Below, in pieces: positions 31,403 through 40,806 of a stretch of DNA of 64,000 nt. Every line of letters begins with the position of its first letter. Positions within the stretch are counted from its first letter, which is position 1. A model generated the notes under the pieces. It saw nothing but the letters and a program-made list of their open reading frames with translations. It was not told where the DNA came from and did not search any database. The stretch spans positions 30,270-94,269 of the forward strand of contig WQTS01000143.1 of the NCBI GenBank assembly GCA_009786185.1, written 5' to 3'. Position numbers and translations under genes: made by a program. The stretch comes from Bacteroidota bacterium. Lineage in GTDB: Bacteria; Bacteroidota; Bacteroidia; Bacteroidales; WCHB1-69.

Positions 31403-33199
31403 ATGCCACAGTATTTCAATCCGTTTATTATTCCGTTTTGTATTGGCGTTATCCTCTTATTTGGCATTTGTCTCTTCAAATGGATCAGATGGATAAAAAA
31501 TTTTGATCGCTTACAACGCGCCATTCTGTTTAAAAATATCATCTCATGGAAATTCATTCCGGCAATATGGGAAATGATTACCGAAGCGCTTTTCCATCGG
31601 AAAGTTTTCAAACACAGATTTTTGTTAGGATATATGCACACCAGCATTGCGTTAGGCTGGTTTCTGCTTATTGTAGTGGGCGCTATTGAAACGAGTTTTG
31701 CCATAGGAGGAAAACACCCATTGTGGGTGCCCATATTTTTTAGATATTTTGGGAAAGAACTCCCTCATTTTGAAGGAGAAATGTTCTTCAATAATCTTAT
31801 GGATTTGTTGCTTTGCATTGTACTATCCGGCGTCTTAATCGCTCTGTTCAAACGCATTTATTCCCGAATTGTGGGTATGAAAAAAGCAGCCAAGCATGTT
31901 ATTTTTGACAAATTCGCCATGATTTCACTTTGGCTTATTTTTCCATTACGTCTTATTGCAGAGAGTGTTACTGCAAGCAGATACCATAATGGCGGCTTTC
32001 TTACGAATAGTTTTGGAGAACTCATAAATTACGTTTTTCCGACGGTAAGCAACAATACATTTTGGTATCTAGAAACCACTTGGTGGCTTTTTTACTCTTT
32101 GGCGCTCGCCGTTTTCTTTGTTTCGCTGCCGTTTTCCCGCTATATGCACATCCTTACCGAACCACTTTTAATCTATTTCAGAAAATTAGGCTTGCATGAA
32201 AATGATAAACCCACCGGTTTTACCAAATTTGAGCTGAGTGCATGCTCGCGCTGCGGAATTTGTATTGACAATTGTCCATTAAATAAAGAATTGAAACTTC
32301 CTGATGTGCAATCTATTTACTTGCTTCGCGACCTCCGTTACAAAAGATTAAAAGAAGAAATTGCAAATAATTGTTTGCTGTGCGACAGATGTGTAACGGA
32401 CTGCCCCGTTGGATTGGAGCTAACCAAAATTCGCCGGCAAACGCGCTATAAAAATGAACTAGATACGCAAGGAAATTATAAGTATGTAGATGCTATTCAG
32501 CCTTTTAATGCCATTGGAAGGGTGGCTTATTTTTCCGGATGTATGACACATTTAACGCCGGGAATTATAGAAGCCATAAAAAATATTTTTGAGGCTGCCG
32601 GACAAAAATACTGGCATATTGATGCCGAAAAAACGATATGTTGCGGACGCCCATTGTTACAGCAAGGATTTGAACAGCAGGCCACAGAATTGCGTCGTAA
32701 AAACACTGCGTTAATTCGCGAATCGAATGCTACACTTTTAGTAACCTCATGTCCAATATGTTATCAATCGTTCAAAAAAGAGTATAAACTTAACATTCCG
32801 GTGGTTCATCATACCGAATATATTGAACAATGTATTAAAGAGAATAAACTTTTCATAAAAAAACAAGATCTAAAGGTTGTTTATCATGACCCGTGTGAAT
32901 TGGGCAGAGGTTGTAAAATATACAAAGCGCCGCGCAACGTATTAAAAAAGGTAGCGAACCTGATTTCCGGACGAAACGAAAAACAAAAAAGCTTCTGTTG
33001 CGGTTTTAATTTGGGGAACCTCGCTATTGATAGTGAAGCCCAAAAGAAAATAAGAGATGCCGCATTGCACAATCTTTTGGAAAATAAACCTGACCTCATT
33101 GTCACCGCCTGCCCGATGTGCAAAAAAGCATTTGCGTATAGTTCTGATTTTCAGGTAAAAGATGTGGCGGAAATTATTAACGAAAGTTTGGAAAATTAA
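31403..33199 (+). CDS. Membrane HdrD/DsrK-like Fe-S oxidoreductase
   Basis: A 598-residue protein. The first ~290 residues contain about five transmembrane helices of a cytochrome-b-like gamma subunit (FIIPFCIGVILLFGICLF, WFLLIVVGAIETSFAI and so on). Two ferredoxin motifs follow: CSRCGICIDNCPL and CLLCDRCVTDCPVG. The last ~240 residues hold two CCG (DUF224) cysteine-rich domains: SGCMTHLTPG ... TICCGRP ... TSCPICYQ, and HDPCELGRGC ... SFCCGFN ... TACPMCKK. This is the arrangement of HdrDE, DsrK or related complexes that reduce disulfides or bifurcate. It pairs with the HdrC-like gene 5 bp upstream. In an amino-acid fermenter it is likely a membrane-linked redox valve, but the substrate is not readable. 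Confidence 0.85.
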   Translation: MPQYFNPFIIPFCIGVILLFGICLFKWIRWIKNFDRLQRAILFKNIISWKFIPAIWEMITEALFHRKVFKHRFLLGYMHTSIALGWFLLIVVGAIETSFAIGGKHPLWVPIFFRYFGKELPHFEGEMFFNNLMDLLLCIVLSGVLIALFKRIYSRIVGMKKAAKHVIFDKFAMISLWLIFPLRLIAESVTASRYHNGGFLTNSFGELINYVFPTVSNNTFWYLETTWWLFYSLALAVFFVSLPFSRYMHILTEPLLIYFRKLGLHENDKPTGFTKFELSACSRCGICIDNCPLNKELKLPDVQSIYLLRDLRYKRLKEEIANNCLLCDRCVTDCPVGLELTKIRRQTRYKNELDTQGNYKYVDAIQPFNAIGRVAYFSGCMTHLTPGIIEAIKNIFEAAGQKYWHIDAEKTICCGRPLLQQGFEQQATELRRKNTALIRESNATLLVTSCPICYQSFKKEYKLNIPVVHHTEYIEQCIKENKLFIKKQDLKVVYHDPCELGRGCKIYKAPRNVLKKVANLISGRNEKQKSFCCGFNLGNLAIDSEAQKKIRDAALHNLLENKPDLIVTACPMCKKAFAYSSDFQVKDVAEIINESLEN

Positions 33200-33204
33200 T
33201 TTTA

Positions 33205-33440
33205 TATTTTTGCATCTGATTTTATTAACGAAAATTTATTGCGTATGACATGAACATAATGTGCTAACAAGCATAATACATATTAATATAGCGTTGCTAT
33301 GTTCTTGCTTTCAGAAACTCGACATTTCAGAAACATTTTTTTTACAAGAATAAGCAGTAACGCTCGCAATTTTGTGGGCTTATTTCTTGTAAAAAAGGTA
33401 GTCGAGAACCTCTGAAAGCGGATTTAAGTCCGCTTTTCTT
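33205..33440 (+). ncRNA. Candidate structured RNA / leader with own terminator
   Basis: A 296-bp gene-free gap that folds well. A -7-like TATTTTTGC (33205-33213) precedes it. The stem CTTTCAGA..CTCGAC (33308-33323) pairs with GTCGAG..TCTGAAAG (33401-33418). Nested inside, TTTTTTACAAGAA.TAAGC pairs with GCTTATTTCTTGTAAAAAA (about 18 bp, one bulge). The loop is 22 nt. A terminator hairpin AAAGCGGA / TCCGCTTT with T run follows (33415-33436); it shares AAAG with the outer stem, so the two may exclude each other. I do not recognise it as 6S, tmRNA or SRP RNA. It precedes the small T9SS/RHS region. Confidence 0.5.
33415..33440 (+). terminator. Terminator hairpin at the end of the candidate RNA
   Basis: Stem AAAGCGGA / TCCGCTTT, loop TTTAAG, followed by TTCTTATTTT. 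It ends about 55 bp before the next start codon. Confidence 0.7.
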
Positions 33441-33495
33441 ATTTTATTAGATTTTAAAAATAACCAAAATATTTTATCCACCTAAAACAATTTTT

Positions 33496-34028
33496 ATGAT
33501 TAGAAAATTTATTTTTTTACTATATTTCAGTTTGCCATTGTTTTGTATGGCACAAAACCCCTCACCTCGCGAATATTCTTATGATAATGCGGGCAACCGC
33601 ACTTCTCGCACAGTGCTACCAATGCAAACGCCTCCATTAGCACCTCTACCGCCGGCAGAACCGGAGTATACGGCACTGAGCCACTAGAAGCAGAGGAAGA
33701 GTTAGCGTCTCTAATGCTCCTACCGTCCCCAGATTTTGCATCCACAGAGCCACAAGAAGCGGAGTATTTTATAGAAAAAATAGGCAAAATGGTAATAAAA
33801 ATCTATCCTAATCCCACTACCGAAAAAATAACCCTACAGATTTCCAACATGGAAAATTTGCAAACGGGAATATTTAAGCTATTCTCTCTTACCGGGCAAC
33901 TATTACAAGAACAACCGGTACATTCAACAACTACCGTTGTTTCTTTAGCAGGGCTTTCTAAAGGAAGTTATATTTTGAAAGTGCATATTAATGGTGTAAC
34001 GGAGGATTGGAAAATAATTAAAAATTAA
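33496..34028 (+). pseudogene. Small secreted T9SS-domain protein, frame-broken
   Basis: Two frames share one gene. The first (33496-33687) gives a signal peptide (MIRKFIFLLYFSLPLFCMAQ), the RHS-like YSYDNAGNRTSRTV motif and a Pro-rich tail, then TAG. The second, open from about 33583 and with a Met at 33714, runs to 34028 and gives EKIGKMVIKIYPNPTTEKI through LAGLSKGSYILKVHIN, a T9SS type A sorting domain. A -1 shift somewhere in 33585-33685 is needed to join them; there is no long homopolymer there. I know this architecture (signal, one YD-like motif, T9SS domain) from genes just upstream of RHS proteins in Bacteroidota. Role unknown. Confidence 0.65.
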
Positions 34029-34055
34029 GAATTCAGAATTAAAAATTAAAATATT

Positions 34056-37013
34056 ATGATTAGATTATTTAATAACAGGTTTCGATGTGCTTTAATAATA
34101 GTATTTTTGCACATTATTTTTACAAATATTATCATGCTTCAGGCACAAAGCACGAGACTTCCTGTAGGCGCCATCCCCGGTGTTATTGATGTATCGCCCA
34201 TGGGAGCTGCTACTTATACCATTCCTATTGAGGTAGTGCCGGGCACCATGGGCATGCAGCCTAATTTGTCTATTGTTTATAATAGTTTTGGAGGCATGGG
34301 GTTGTTGGGCATGAAATGGAACTTGGCGGGATTGTCGGCGATTACGCGATGTGGACAAGTTCCTTATTATGACAATGATATAACGGCAATTAATTTTGGA
34401 ACGGACGGTAGATTTACTTTAGATGGCGAACGGTTAATTAACCTTAGTGGTGCCTACGGCCTACCTGCAACAGAATTCGCCACAGAAATGGAAAACTTTA
34501 CACGTGTTTTTTCATACGGCAGAACACCCGGACACTTTGAAGCTTATACCGATGATGGTAGTGTTGTAGAATACGGGATCACAAACGATTCAAAGCATAT
34601 ATTAGAAAATGTTACATTAAGTTGGTATGTAAACAAAATAACCGATGCCAACGGTAATTATATGACTTTTGAATATATAAAATATGGCAGTGAAATACTG
34701 ATTGATAAGATTCATTATACGGGTAATGGCTTTCAACCTTATGCTAAGGTAGAGTTTACTTATACTGATAATACTTTAAATCCCAATACTTATTTTGTTG
34801 GAGACCTTGGTCGTCCGCTTGGAGGTTTTAATATTCCGCAAACCAAATTGCTAAAAGCAATTACAGTAAGTTATGGGAGTACTCCTGTACGCAAGTATCA
34901 ATTCAATTACGTACATGAAGAAAATACATCAGGCGAGCATACCGTACACTTGAAAGAGATTGTTTTAAGTGATGGAAATGGAACCCAGCTTAATGCAACT
35001 ACCATTGAGTGGGGAGAACAAAATAATAATCTCGAAGATAAAATAGTTACTTTGTCCGGTTTACCCCAAGGGTGCATTATTGCAGGAGATTTTAATGGAG
35101 ATGGCTATACAGACTATGTAATTTATGGCCAAGGAGCTAGAAAAAATATTTGGAAATTATATACCGGATCTGAAACAGGAGTTTTTACACCTACAGGAAT
35201 TGAGGGCACACACAGGAGGCTTGATACCTTAGGTTATGAACAAGCGTGTTTATTCTATCGTGCAGATATTACCGGAGATGGTTGCGATAATTTGATTATT
35301 GCAGAACTAGGTGGCTTGATCACTCCATTTCGAATATTATCAATAAAAGATGGAGTGAAAGAGGTTGCTACTAAGCAAATTGAAGATTTTCATCAGATAT
35401 TTTTTGGTGATTTTGATGGCAGCGGTACAACAGATATTTTATTCACAAGCCTTGCTCTTATCCATTTTCCAGAGCCATGTAGATTTTACATTCAATTTTA
35501 TAGTTATTCGGGATTAAACGGAAATAGTCTCACGTTATCCAGTAGTGGTATTGATAATTGCTTTCCATCATTATGCGTAGGAGATTTTAATGGAGATGGG
35601 AAAAGCGATATTTTAGTACAATATAGAAATAAAGACTTCTACATTTATTCCTACGATCTAATACAGAAAAAGTTTGTCCATTCTGGTGCCAATCATAATT
35701 TTTCCAATTTTATTCCAAATTTTTACACAGGAGATTTTAACGGTGATGGCATCACTGATATTTTAACTTTTGATAAAAATGGTGCTTGGCAAGTTCGTTT
35801 TGGGGGCTCTGACTTCAATTTTACAAAGATTCCAGAGTTTGAAACAGTGTACCTAACTCCATATCATGAAGTTCCACGATACAGGGTTATCATAGCTGAC
35901 ATTAATGGCGATGGTAAAGACGACATTATTCAAGTCTTTGAAGAGGGGTACTGGGGAGATGCAGACTTAAGGATTCTTTATTCTAAAGGTTGCGTTAACG
36001 GCAAATATGAGTATGAATATAAACTAGAAACAATAGATCTAGACGAATCCTATTCCTTTTCACTAAACGCTAATATAGCCGATTTTAACAATGACGGTAT
36101 CTTAGATATTGTAATTCAAGATAATAAAAAATTGTCTGAACCAATGGTTGTTTACCTACATAAAAATAAAGATTACGAATTTGTCAAAGAAATTAAAGAT
36201 GGGTTAGGGAAAAGAGTTCAATTGAATTACAAACATAAATACTATTTAGCAAAAAGCTCATTTTATAACGTTGCTTATCCCGAACGTGAAAAAAAATATT
36301 TTCTTACTACAGTAGATGCTCTAAAAATATCGAATGGAATAGGCAGTGATTTCAATACATTACAATATAGATACCATAATGCGGTATATAGTTTGCCAAG
36401 AAGAACATTTTTAGGATTCGAAAAGTTTACTTACATAAATAGCCAAACAAATATAAAAGATTCTTGCAGTTTTCTAGTTGATTATTCAAAAAAGATATTA
36501 AAACCTGTGAAGCAAATGAGTTTTTACGGCAGCGAAAGAATAAGCGAAAAGAATTATACTACTGAATGGCAAAATTTATCCAATGGTCGTTTAGCACACT
36601 ATTCCAATGCAACAACAGAATACAACATTCTTTCCAATAGCACTACTGTAGTCGCAAATCTTTTTAGTCCACAAGGGCGTTTAACAGAAAACTCTACTCG
36701 AATTCATAATGGAGTTGGTGATCCACATTCCAATAATTGGATGCATAAGGAAACAAAAACGTATTCTTATGAACCCATAACACTTGGTGACAAACAGAGA
36801 AAAACAGTTCCTAAAAGCATCCTTACCAAACAAGAATACAGGAATAGCAGCAATCAAATTATTGAAGTAATTGATACGCTCAACTACGGTTATTACACTG
36901 CAAACGAAGATTCTAAGAGGCGTTTACATTGGATGCGAAAAGGGAATATGCACGGCTCCATTACTACTTCTTATGAAACTTACCAACCTACCGGTGTTTA
37001 CGGAAAAAAATAG
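34056..37013 (+). CDS. SpvB/TcdB-like N-terminal part of a giant RHS toxin-type protein (frame-split)
   Basis: 985 residues. Signal peptide with cleavage near LQAQS (residue 31). Residues about 35-300 match the SpvB/TcdB N-terminal module (LPVGAIPGVIDVSPMGAATYTIP, NLSIVYNSFGGMGLLGMKWNL). Six FG-GAP/VCBS repeats follow between about 345 and 690: GDFNGDGYTDY, GDFDGSGTTDI, GDFNGDGKSDI, GDFNGDGITDI, ADINGDGKDDI and ADFNNDGILDI. A TcdB-middle region comes last. It ends ...GVYGKK-stop at an A7 run (37004-37010). One additional A would continue as KKIVSTPNCEPRTQ straight into the next frame, so the true protein is about 2,090 residues. Confidence 0.85.
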   Translation: MIRLFNNRFRCALIIVFLHIIFTNIIMLQAQSTRLPVGAIPGVIDVSPMGAATYTIPIEVVPGTMGMQPNLSIVYNSFGGMGLLGMKWNLAGLSAITRCGQVPYYDNDITAINFGTDGRFTLDGERLINLSGAYGLPATEFATEMENFTRVFSYGRTPGHFEAYTDDGSVVEYGITNDSKHILENVTLSWYVNKITDANGNYMTFEYIKYGSEILIDKIHYTGNGFQPYAKVEFTYTDNTLNPNTYFVGDLGRPLGGFNIPQTKLLKAITVSYGSTPVRKYQFNYVHEENTSGEHTVHLKEIVLSDGNGTQLNATTIEWGEQNNNLEDKIVTLSGLPQGCIIAGDFNGDGYTDYVIYGQGARKNIWKLYTGSETGVFTPTGIEGTHRRLDTLGYEQACLFYRADITGDGCDNLIIAELGGLITPFRILSIKDGVKEVATKQIEDFHQIFFGDFDGSGTTDILFTSLALIHFPEPCRFYIQFYSYSGLNGNSLTLSSSGIDNCFPSLCVGDFNGDGKSDILVQYRNKDFYIYSYDLIQKKFVHSGANHNFSNFIPNFYTGDFNGDGITDILTFDKNGAWQVRFGGSDFNFTKIPEFETVYLTPYHEVPRYRVIIADINGDGKDDIIQVFEEGYWGDADLRILYSKGCVNGKYEYEYKLETIDLDESYSFSLNANIADFNNDGILDIVIQDNKKLSEPMVVYLHKNKDYEFVKEIKDGLGKRVQLNYKHKYYLAKSSFYNVAYPEREKKYFLTTVDALKISNGIGSDFNTLQYRYHNAVYSLPRRTFLGFEKFTYINSQTNIKDSCSFLVDYSKKILKPVKQMSFYGSERISEKNYTTEWQNLSNGRLAHYSNATTEYNILSNSTTVVANLFSPQGRLTENSTRIHNGVGDPHSNNWMHKETKTYSYEPITLGDKQRKTVPKSILTKQEYRNSSNQIIEVIDTLNYGYYTANEDSKRRLHWMRKGNMHGSITTSYETYQPTGVYGKK

Positions 37014-37063
37014 TTTCGACGCCAAATTGCGAACCTCGAACACAAACATACGGATACGATAAT

Positions 37064-40000
37064 ATGCAACGCTTTGTAACACAAATTACGAACCCTGTGG
37101 GACACTCGGCAAGCATGAGTTACGACCTCAAAACAGGGAATAAACAATCGGAAACAGATGCAAACGGATTAACCACTACTTACAATTACGATGCTTTTGG
37201 AAACCTTACGCGGATTAACTATCCTGATGGCACACAAACGAATATTTCAATACAATGGCACACCACTTCTTATCCGCCAAATGCCCGCTATTACACCAAA
37301 ACCACTTCTACGGGAAAGCCGATTTTAGAAGTTTATTATGATATTTTGGGATGGGAAGTGTGCCGTTTGGATGATGGCAACTACATTGAGACCGAATATA
37401 ACAACAAAGGGCAAGTAAAAAGAATTTCTTATCCCTTCAACCCTACTAATGCACAGGAAAAATTTTGGCATGAATATACCTACGATAATTATGGAAGAAA
37501 ACTTACTGAAGAGGCGCCTTATACCGATTTGTCTTATGCTTATGATAAGGTTAATAGAAAAGTAACCGTTACCAATAACTTACGCGGTAATACATTTTCA
37601 TCTAAAACTTACGATGCCTTAGGAAGAGTAATTCATGCTACCGACAACGGAGGGAGCATTACATACACCTATGATATTACTGCAGATAAAAAGCATAAAA
37701 CCACTATAGTTGCTAATGGCGCCACCACTACAATTGAGTCCGATTTATGGGGTAACCGCCTTTCTATTAAAGAACCCAATGCGGGAGAGATTACTTCTAA
37801 GTACAACGGCTTTAATGAATTGATAGAACAGAAAGATGCAAATAACAACATTACCAAATATGAATACGACAAATTAGGGCGGGTAACTCAAAAGCAATAT
37901 ATAACCTCCGGCACAATCCACAGAACGCTTACGTACGAATACGATAATTTTACCGATACCCATAAAGAAAGAGGAAAGTTGCATCAAATAAAAATTGGCA
38001 ATATGAGATCGGAAACTTTTACTTACGACAATTTAAGTCGCTTATACCAACACACAAAAGTAGTTAGCGGCGCTCATTACACGCACACCTATGCTTATAC
38101 TGCAACAGGGCAATTGGATACGCTTACCTACCCAAGCTCTTTTGCCGTAATTTACAACTATACGCCTACCGGAAAATTAAACGAAATTCGGCGTAGCGAT
38201 GATAACAGCCTCATCTATAAGGTGAATGCAAGAAATATGTACCATGCCCCCACCCGTTGTGAATACGGCAACGGCGTAGCCACCCACTATACCTACGATG
38301 TACACGGTTTGCTCACCCGCATTCAAACCGGCAATAAGATAGCAACTATTCCCATTGGCGACATAGAAAGAGGAAAAGTTATTAATGAACAGGCATATAC
38401 GTTGGACAGCACCATTCTAAACTATCGTTATGCTTATGATACTAAAGGTTTAATGATTTCACGCTCCGAAAGCGTATTAAAACGCCGGGAAGCATACGAA
38501 TACGATAATTTAGACAGGCTTACTAAGATTGAATCTGGCGCCATAGGACAACCGGGAACAATGCAAGAGTTATTCTACAGCGACAACGGTAACATTGAAA
38601 GTAACTCTAATGTAGGAAGCTATATCTATGAAACCAAACCACATGCCGTAACCGAAATAGTCCCGGTAAACCATGGGGTTATCTCTGCCAGTGATTGCAA
38701 TGTAGAATACAATTACTTTAACCAACCCACCCAAATTATTGAGGGAAGCTACAAACTTGAACTCTCTTACGATGCAAACCAGCAGCGCAACAGGATGACT
38801 AAAATAAAAGGGACAGCTACTGAGAATGTTCTTTTTTATATTAACAAATATTACGAACGAGAGATGGATTACACTACCGGCACCGTTCGCAACTATCATT
38901 ACATTTATGGCGATAACGGTGTGGTGGCATTGTATATTGCTAATAGGCACCACAGTACCGATACTATTGGCGATGACTTGCCGGACTTTTCTCCAGATTA
39001 TACTGTCGCTTTCACCGATAGCATGTACTACATCCACACCGACCACTTGGGCAGTTATTGTGCCATTACCAATGTCAATAAGCAAGTGAAGCAGCGTAAC
39101 TATTTTGACCCTTGGGGTAATTTCCGACGGATAGTTCGCGATAGAAACGGCTTTGGCATCGATGAAGTATACCAACCTGATTCATTGCAAATAGGAACGG
39201 TACCTTTCATGAACTTTACGCTTACCAGCCGCGGGTTTACCGGCCACGAACATTATTCGGAATTAAAGATTATTAACATGAATGGGCGGTTGTATGATCC
39301 TGTAATCGCAAGATTCTTCTCGCCGGATAAGTATGTGGCGAATAGTAGTTTTACGCAGGATTTTAATCGTTATACCTATTGCAGAAACAATCCATTACAC
39401 TATGTTGATCCGAGCGGGCAGTTGTTTTCTTTACCTCACTGGCAAATGTATCTTTTTGGGATCGGGGGTGTCTCGCCTACAATGTTAAACACTGTTACGT
39501 GTAGCACTACTGCTCCTATTAACTTCGCCGGGGCATTTAATACATTTATGTTTAACGGTATGGCGCAGCAAAATATTGGCTCTGGCAGTAATGGTGCATT
39601 TAGTAATCCCGGAAGAACCCGAAGGATGCATAATACTCACTTTAAGAATACCGGTATGTATCAATGGGATAATAATAGCTCTAATGCTCAATATACTCCA
39701 TCACCAGCCCAGCAAGCTGAGCTTGCCTCGCAGGCTGCTTTTGGAAGTCAAATGCCTGTATTGGGTGGTGGCTTACCTATTAGATCTAATATTTTTGGCG
39801 AATTTAAATTGGAAGTGAGCCAAACAAACGGAACGTTTGGTACTACATATGGAGGATCCGCAGCTTTTAGTGGGGTAACCGAGGGAAACTTTACAAATTT
39901 TCTTGGACATGTAGAATTTGGCTATAATATGGCAGTAGATGGAAGCCTTAGAGCTTCCCCTTTTGCAAAAGGTTTTGGTACAACATTGACAGGTTTAAAC

Positions 40001-40327
40001 ATTTTTGTAGAGGGGATGCAACTACATAGCCAATACAAAAATACAGGACGTGTTAATCCTGTTACGGCAATCGGTGTAGGTGCTAATTTTACTGGTTTAC
40101 TATCCAAATTTATGTCAAAATATGCTCTTGGAGGAAGAGTAATGCCTTTCATTGGAAGAGCAGCCGGATTTGTCGGAATGGCAATTACTACTGCTGAATC
40201 GTGGTGGATGATATATCAATCAATGGATAATTTAAGATTTTCTCCCTTATCCCTTGATAGAGCAACCGGAGAGCCCTATTGGGGTGATCTTGAATACTAT
40301 TTTAAATCATTTGAAGAAAGGTGGTAA
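37064..40327 (+). CDS. RHS/YD-repeat C-terminal part with variable tail (continuation of the split gene)
   Basis: 1087 residues from the first ATG, but the frame is open from about 37004 and joins the preceding protein through an A7 run. It carries many YD/RHS repeats (TTTYNYDAFGNLTRINYPDG ...). The RHS core end is near residues 745-787: ARFFSPDKYVANSSF and NRYTYCRNNPLHYVDPSG. This is where toxin tips begin in RHS proteins. The tail (about 300 residues) starts LFSLPHWQMYLFGIGG; it is Gly/Asn-rich and hydrophobic, ending ...YYFKSFEERW, with no toxin family recognised. The protein is secreted (signal in the first part) and probably forms a cocoon-like shell that holds its tail. A small membrane protein directly downstream may be its immunity partner. 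Confidence 0.85.
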   Translation: MQRFVTQITNPVGHSASMSYDLKTGNKQSETDANGLTTTYNYDAFGNLTRINYPDGTQTNISIQWHTTSYPPNARYYTKTTSTGKPILEVYYDILGWEVCRLDDGNYIETEYNNKGQVKRISYPFNPTNAQEKFWHEYTYDNYGRKLTEEAPYTDLSYAYDKVNRKVTVTNNLRGNTFSSKTYDALGRVIHATDNGGSITYTYDITADKKHKTTIVANGATTTIESDLWGNRLSIKEPNAGEITSKYNGFNELIEQKDANNNITKYEYDKLGRVTQKQYITSGTIHRTLTYEYDNFTDTHKERGKLHQIKIGNMRSETFTYDNLSRLYQHTKVVSGAHYTHTYAYTATGQLDTLTYPSSFAVIYNYTPTGKLNEIRRSDDNSLIYKVNARNMYHAPTRCEYGNGVATHYTYDVHGLLTRIQTGNKIATIPIGDIERGKVINEQAYTLDSTILNYRYAYDTKGLMISRSESVLKRREAYEYDNLDRLTKIESGAIGQPGTMQELFYSDNGNIESNSNVGSYIYETKPHAVTEIVPVNHGVISASDCNVEYNYFNQPTQIIEGSYKLELSYDANQQRNRMTKIKGTATENVLFYINKYYEREMDYTTGTVRNYHYIYGDNGVVALYIANRHHSTDTIGDDLPDFSPDYTVAFTDSMYYIHTDHLGSYCAITNVNKQVKQRNYFDPWGNFRRIVRDRNGFGIDEVYQPDSLQIGTVPFMNFTLTSRGFTGHEHYSELKIINMNGRLYDPVIARFFSPDKYVANSSFTQDFNRYTYCRNNPLHYVDPSGQLFSLPHWQMYLFGIGGVSPTMLNTVTCSTTAPINFAGAFNTFMFNGMAQQNIGSGSNGAFSNPGRTRRMHNTHFKNTGMYQWDNNSSNAQYTPSPAQQAELASQAAFGSQMPVLGGGLPIRSNIFGEFKLEVSQTNGTFGTTYGGSAAFSGVTEGNFTNFLGHVEFGYNMAVDGSLRASPFAKGFGTTLTGLNIFVEGMQLHSQYKNTGRVNPVTAIGVGANFTGLLSKFMSKYALGGRVMPFIGRAAGFVGMAITTAESWWMIYQSMDNLRFSPLSLDRATGEPYWGDLEYYFKSFEERW

Positions 40328-40330
40328 ACT

Positions 40331-40786
40331 ATGAATATATATTACAAAATTTGGGTGGATAATATTTTAAGATTAAGATCACAAAAACAAAATAAAGATA
40401 CTTGGCAAGAATGGAGTATGATAATAATGACTGCAGCCATGACGGCTAACTTTATGCTTTTTATGGCAATTTTTGAAAGGCATATATTAGGTTTTTCTTT
40501 TTATGAATTTAATATAGTTTCCCCTAATGTAGTTCCCATAGAAGGAGCAAATGATTTTTTAAATACTTTGGTTTTATTTGTATTACCGTGTTTTGTTATA
40601 AATTATTTACTGATATTCCGAAAGAAAAGATTAAAAAAATTAATACGAAAATATAAATATCCTAACTATCATGGAAAACTTGCTGCCACATACGTGTTAA
40701 TATCATTTCTTTTGCCGCTTGTTTTGATATTTGGAAATATAATTATCTATCAAGATGTAACGTTTTGGGATTTTTTTGGCAGGTAA
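40331..40786 (+). CDS. Small membrane protein, possible immunity protein of the RHS tail
   Basis: A 151-residue protein starting 4 bp after the RHS gene. It has about three transmembrane helices: near residues 29-52 (MIIMTAAMTANFMLFMAIF), 75-95 (TLVLFVLPCFVINYLLIF) and 115-140 (YVLISFLLPLVLIFGNIII), with a basic loop between. No family is recognised. Tight spacing after an RHS gene with an orphan tail suggests an immunity or membrane-receptor role; this is position-based only. Confidence 0.55.
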   Translation: MNIYYKIWVDNILRLRSQKQNKDTWQEWSMIIMTAAMTANFMLFMAIFERHILGFSFYEFNIVSPNVVPIEGANDFLNTLVLFVLPCFVINYLLIFRKKRLKKLIRKYKYPNYHGKLAATYVLISFLLPLVLIFGNIIIYQDVTFWDFFGR

Positions 40787-40806
40787 GTAAATAACAATAA
40801 CAAAAT

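Noticed and set aside
33187..33213. Complete promoter (TTTG ... TATTTTTGC) before the candidate RNA
   Set aside because: The spacer is 14 nt, too short for the Bacteroidota consensus of about 19-21; only the -7 box is kept as a weak hint.
33300..33420. Retron-like msr/msd RNA
   Set aside because: The long inverted stems look similar, but no reverse transcriptase gene is near.
38570..39175. 201-codon minus-strand frame inside the RHS gene
   Set aside because: Explained as a shadow of repetitive YD-coding DNA; no domain is recognised.
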